Source of the DNA: Victivallales bacterium
GTDB taxonomy: Bacteria > Verrucomicrobiota > Lentisphaeria > Victivallales > Victivallaceae
DNA length: 8,727 nt
NCBI GenBank assembly: GCA_019038735.1
Contig: JAHOYW010000241.1
Location: 1 to 8,727 of the forward strand
Direction: 5' to 3'
In this document: positions 7,254 through 8,727 of the stretch, one piece after another
Position numbering within the stretch: the stretch's first letter is position 1
Layout: each line of letters begins with the position of its first letter
Program-made: the position numbers and the translations under genes
Notes under the pieces: model-generated
The model's input: only the letters and a program-made list of their open reading frames with translations
Told to the model about the DNA's origin: nothing
Databases searched by the model: none

Positions 7254-7856
7254 ATGACTAAAATTATTGCCGCTACTCATAATCAACATAAACTGGAAGA
7301 ATACCGTGAACTTCTTGATGGTCAGGATTTGGAAATAGTCTCACTAAATGATTATCCTGAATATGCTGAACCTGAGGAAAACGGCAAGACTTTTGAAGAA
7401 AACGCGAATATAAAAGCTTTATCCGGCGCTAACTATTGCGACATTCTGACTTTTGCTGATGATTCCGGTCTGGAAGTAGAAGCCCTGGATAACGCTCCGG
7501 GGATTTATTCATCCCGCTACGCCGAAAATGATCCCGCCCGCATCGCACGCATATTGAAAGAACTTGACGGCAAGGAAAACCGCCGTGCCCGTTTCGTTTG
7601 TGTTATCTCAATCGCTTTCAATAAGGAAATAGTCGCTTCGTTCCGTGGAGAAGTCTATGGAAAAATCATCGACGAGCCGCGTGGTAGTAATGGTTTTGGT
7701 TATGATCCTGTATTTGTGCCTGACGGCTTTGATAAAAGCTTTGCCGAACTATCCCAGAAAGAGAAGAATAAAATCAGTCATCGCGCCAACGCAATTGAAA
7801 AAGTTATTGAGTTTGTCGAAGATGAAATGGCAATATTAGACGATGAATTGAGCTGA
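7254..7856 (+). CDS. rdgB: XTP/dITP pyrophosphatase (RdgB/HAM1 family)
   Basis: This cytoplasmic house-cleaning enzyme hydrolyses deaminated purine triphosphates (dITP, ITP, XTP, dXTP) to the monophosphates and pyrophosphate, keeping them out of DNA and RNA. The 200 residues match the family length. Motifs run in order: ATHNQHKLEE (7-16), which holds the conserved Asn and Lys of the phosphate-binding loop; GKTFEENANIKA (44-55); ADDSGLEVEAL (68-78), with the likely general base Asp70; APGIYSSRYA (81-90); GSNGFGYDPVF (144-154); and the SHRANA substrate-binding segment (175-180). Nothing key is missing. The ATG at 7254 has AAAGGA about 7 nt upstream. The gene is divergent from tilS across 98 bp. 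No strong terminator follows, so its message may extend into the next gene 120 nt on. Confidence 0.96.
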   Translation: MTKIIAATHNQHKLEEYRELLDGQDLEIVSLNDYPEYAEPEENGKTFEENANIKALSGANYCDILTFADDSGLEVEALDNAPGIYSSRYAENDPARIARILKELDGKENRRARFVCVISIAFNKEIVASFRGEVYGKIIDEPRGSNGFGYDPVFVPDGFDKSFAELSQKEKNKISHRANAIEKVIEFVEDEMAILDDELS

Positions 7857-7905
7857 TTTCAATAAAAAATCCGCTTTTTTTTAAAAATACTGCAATAATC
7901 CTTAT

Positions 7906-7947
7906 TTGGCTTGCGTTTACTTTAACAATTAAAGGCAATAGAGCCAA
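7906..7947 (+). promoter_or_regulatory. Imperfect hairpin in the leader of the repeat-protein gene
   Basis: TTGGCT (7906-7911) pairs with AGCCAA (7942-7947), TGC (7912-7914) with GCA (7935-7937), and CTTTAA (7920-7925) with TTAAAG (7929-7934) across a 3-nt loop. That is 15 pairs, with one bulge on each side. It ends 14 nt before the ribosome site. A possible extended -10 element (TGC-AATAAT, 7891-7899) would place the transcript start almost at the hairpin, but no good -35 box is present. Confidence 0.35.
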
Positions 7948-7976
7948 TACAATCCAAAAATAAAGGAGACAGTAAA

Positions 7977-8486
7977 ATGAAAACTCGTCTATTACTCGCA
8001 GTACTCGCAGTCGGATTCCTGGGAACTATCGGAATCGCTCAAGCCGAAAATAAAAGTGAAGGAAAAAAGATTAACTGGGAAGCTCATAGAGCTGAGATGA
8101 AAAAATTAAGGAAAAGCGATCCAGAAGCTTTTAAAGCCAAACGTGCAGAAATGAAAGCAAAATGTGACGCAAGGCTGGCAAAATTAAAAGAAAAAAATCC
8201 AGAAAAATATGCTGAAATAATGAAAAAAATGGAAGAACGGAAAGCACAACGGAAAGCCAAGCGGGAAGCCAAACATGCAGAAATGAAAGCAAAACATGAA
8301 GAAAGGTTGGCAAAATTGAAAGAAAAAAACCCGGAAAAATATGCTGAAGTAAAAGAAAGAATGGAAGAAATGGAAGCATTACGCAAAAGTGACCCGGAAG
8401 CCTTCAGAGCTAAAAGAAAAGAAATGCACGCACAAAGAAAAGCAAATAAAGGTAAATGCAAAGGCACATGCAAAGGCAAAAAATAA
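7977..8486 (+). CDS. Secreted lysine-rich repeat protein of unknown function
   Basis: I do not recognise a characterised family. The 169 residues begin with a clear Sec signal peptide (MKTR, a hydrophobic core at about 5-20, and a likely signal peptidase I site after AQA at 23), so the product should be periplasmic or secreted. The mature part is almost wholly helical and highly charged: by my count 50 Lys+Arg against 27 Asp+Glu in 146 residues. It is built of repeats. A 32-residue unit with LAKLKEKNPEKYAE occurs at 57-88 and 101-132, and a shorter unit LRKSDPEAF(K/R)AKR occurs at 44-56 and 135-147, giving the mirrored order A-B-B-A. Cysteines are at 63, 161 and 165; the last two lie in a Lys/Gly tail. 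An AAAGGAG 8 nt before the ATG supports strong translation, and a terminator follows 38 nt after the stop. Possible roles such as a periplasmic chaperone, polyanion binding or metal binding are guesses. Confidence 0.8.
   Translation: MKTRLLLAVLAVGFLGTIGIAQAENKSEGKKINWEAHRAEMKKLRKSDPEAFKAKRAEMKAKCDARLAKLKEKNPEKYAEIMKKMEERKAQRKAKREAKHAEMKAKHEERLAKLKEKNPEKYAEVKERMEEMEALRKSDPEAFRAKRKEMHAQRKANKGKCKGTCKGKK
8145..8348 (+). repeat. Direct repeat inside the repeat-protein gene (two 72-nt copies)
   Basis: Copies at 8145-8216 and 8277-8348 match at 64 of 72 positions by hand alignment. Their starts are 132 nt (44 codons) apart, so the frame is kept. Half of the eight differences are silent (Leu, Leu, Asn and Pro codons), which suggests an internal duplication held under protein-level selection. 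Confidence 0.85.
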
Positions 8487-8524
8487 ACAAAGCAGCAATT
8501 AAATCTTCGGATAAATAAAAAATC

Positions 8525-8562
8525 AGAGGCAATTGTAACTAAATTACAATTGCCTCTTTTTT
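8525..8562 (+). terminator. Strong intrinsic terminator, probably bidirectional
   Basis: A perfect 14-bp stem (8525-8538 with 8544-8557) has a 5-nt loop CTAAA and is followed by a run of T to 8562. On the opposite strand the stem is followed, after GA, by six T, so it could also stop transcripts arriving from the right. It closes the repeat-protein gene. Confidence 0.9.
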
Positions 8563-8727
8563 ATGGCTGATTTCTTTTTCTTAGAAGGACGCTTGTCAAT
8601 TGCGGCACAGATCACCAAGAACTTCATGATAGAATTTTTCATAAGCAGAAACAACACTAGCGCAAAAACTTGTTTGTATTGGACTTTTCCAATTAACTCA
8701 CTATATTATATTTTAGTTTTTTAATAC
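8563..8727. other. Window end without a supportable gene
   Basis: Short open stretches exist on both strands: 53 codons on the plus strand from an ATG at 8563, and 33 codons on the minus strand ending with TGA at 8598-8596. The plus one starts at the end of the terminator T-run with no ribosome site. The minus one has no ATG and is preceded directly by TAG and TGA. A 6-bp inverted repeat, ATTGGA-CTTT-TCCAAT, lies at 8678-8693. From about 8700 the sequence is very AT-rich, like an intergenic region. Confidence 0.4.

Noticed and set aside
7864..7882. A-run and T-run around TCCGC after rdgB as a terminator
   Set aside because: The stem would contain only A-T pairs and would be too weak for a confident intrinsic terminator.
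8084..8479. A 131-codon minus-strand frame rich in Phe, Leu and Ser
   Set aside because: It mirrors the Lys/Glu/Ala repeats of the plus-strand gene, whose signal peptide, ribosome site and terminator show the true strand.

Overview
The window carries eight protein genes at normal bacterial density, all apparently intact. The sequence is AT-rich, most starts have AAGGAG-type ribosome sites, and several gene sets end in hairpin terminators. I see no insertion sequence, phage gene, CRISPR array, tRNA or rRNA. The organism is a diderm-type or other heterotrophic bacterium that I cannot place firmly. A methylenetetrahydrofolate reductase fused to a cysteine-rich MTHFR_C domain, a compact MoxR/DUF58 pair, an orphan grpE and a secreted DPE/NPE-repeat protein together would suit the PVC group (for example Lentisphaerae-like) or a related phylum, but this is only an impression.

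Layout. On the minus strand, 2397 to 57 holds a two-gene unit: a MoxR-type AAA+ ATPase, then a membrane-anchored DUF58 protein, closed by a terminator that overlaps the DUF58 stop codon. Divergent from it on the plus strand is a second two-gene unit (2570-5048): a YbhN/MprF-type multi-spanning membrane protein, then the MTHFR-MTHFR_C fusion only 4 nt later. This unit converges on grpE (minus), with 5 nt between the stop codons. Upstream of grpE on the same strand is tilS, which is divergent from rdgB (plus). After rdgB comes a 169-residue secreted, lysine-rich repeat protein, closed by a perfect 14-bp terminator. The last 165 bases hold no gene I can support.

How the genes fit together. Most are housekeeping: tRNA-Ile2 lysidine modification (TilS), cleansing of non-canonical purine nucleotides (RdgB), the nucleotide exchange factor of DnaK (GrpE), and one-carbon metabolism (MTHFR-like). 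MoxR and DUF58 proteins are known to be encoded together and are thought to act as a chaperone-like pair at the membrane. No single pathway joins the whole window. The least ordinary items are the repeat protein with its structured leader, and the MTHFR fusion, in which two normally conserved flavin-site positions appear changed. I did not find a clearly new multi-gene system.
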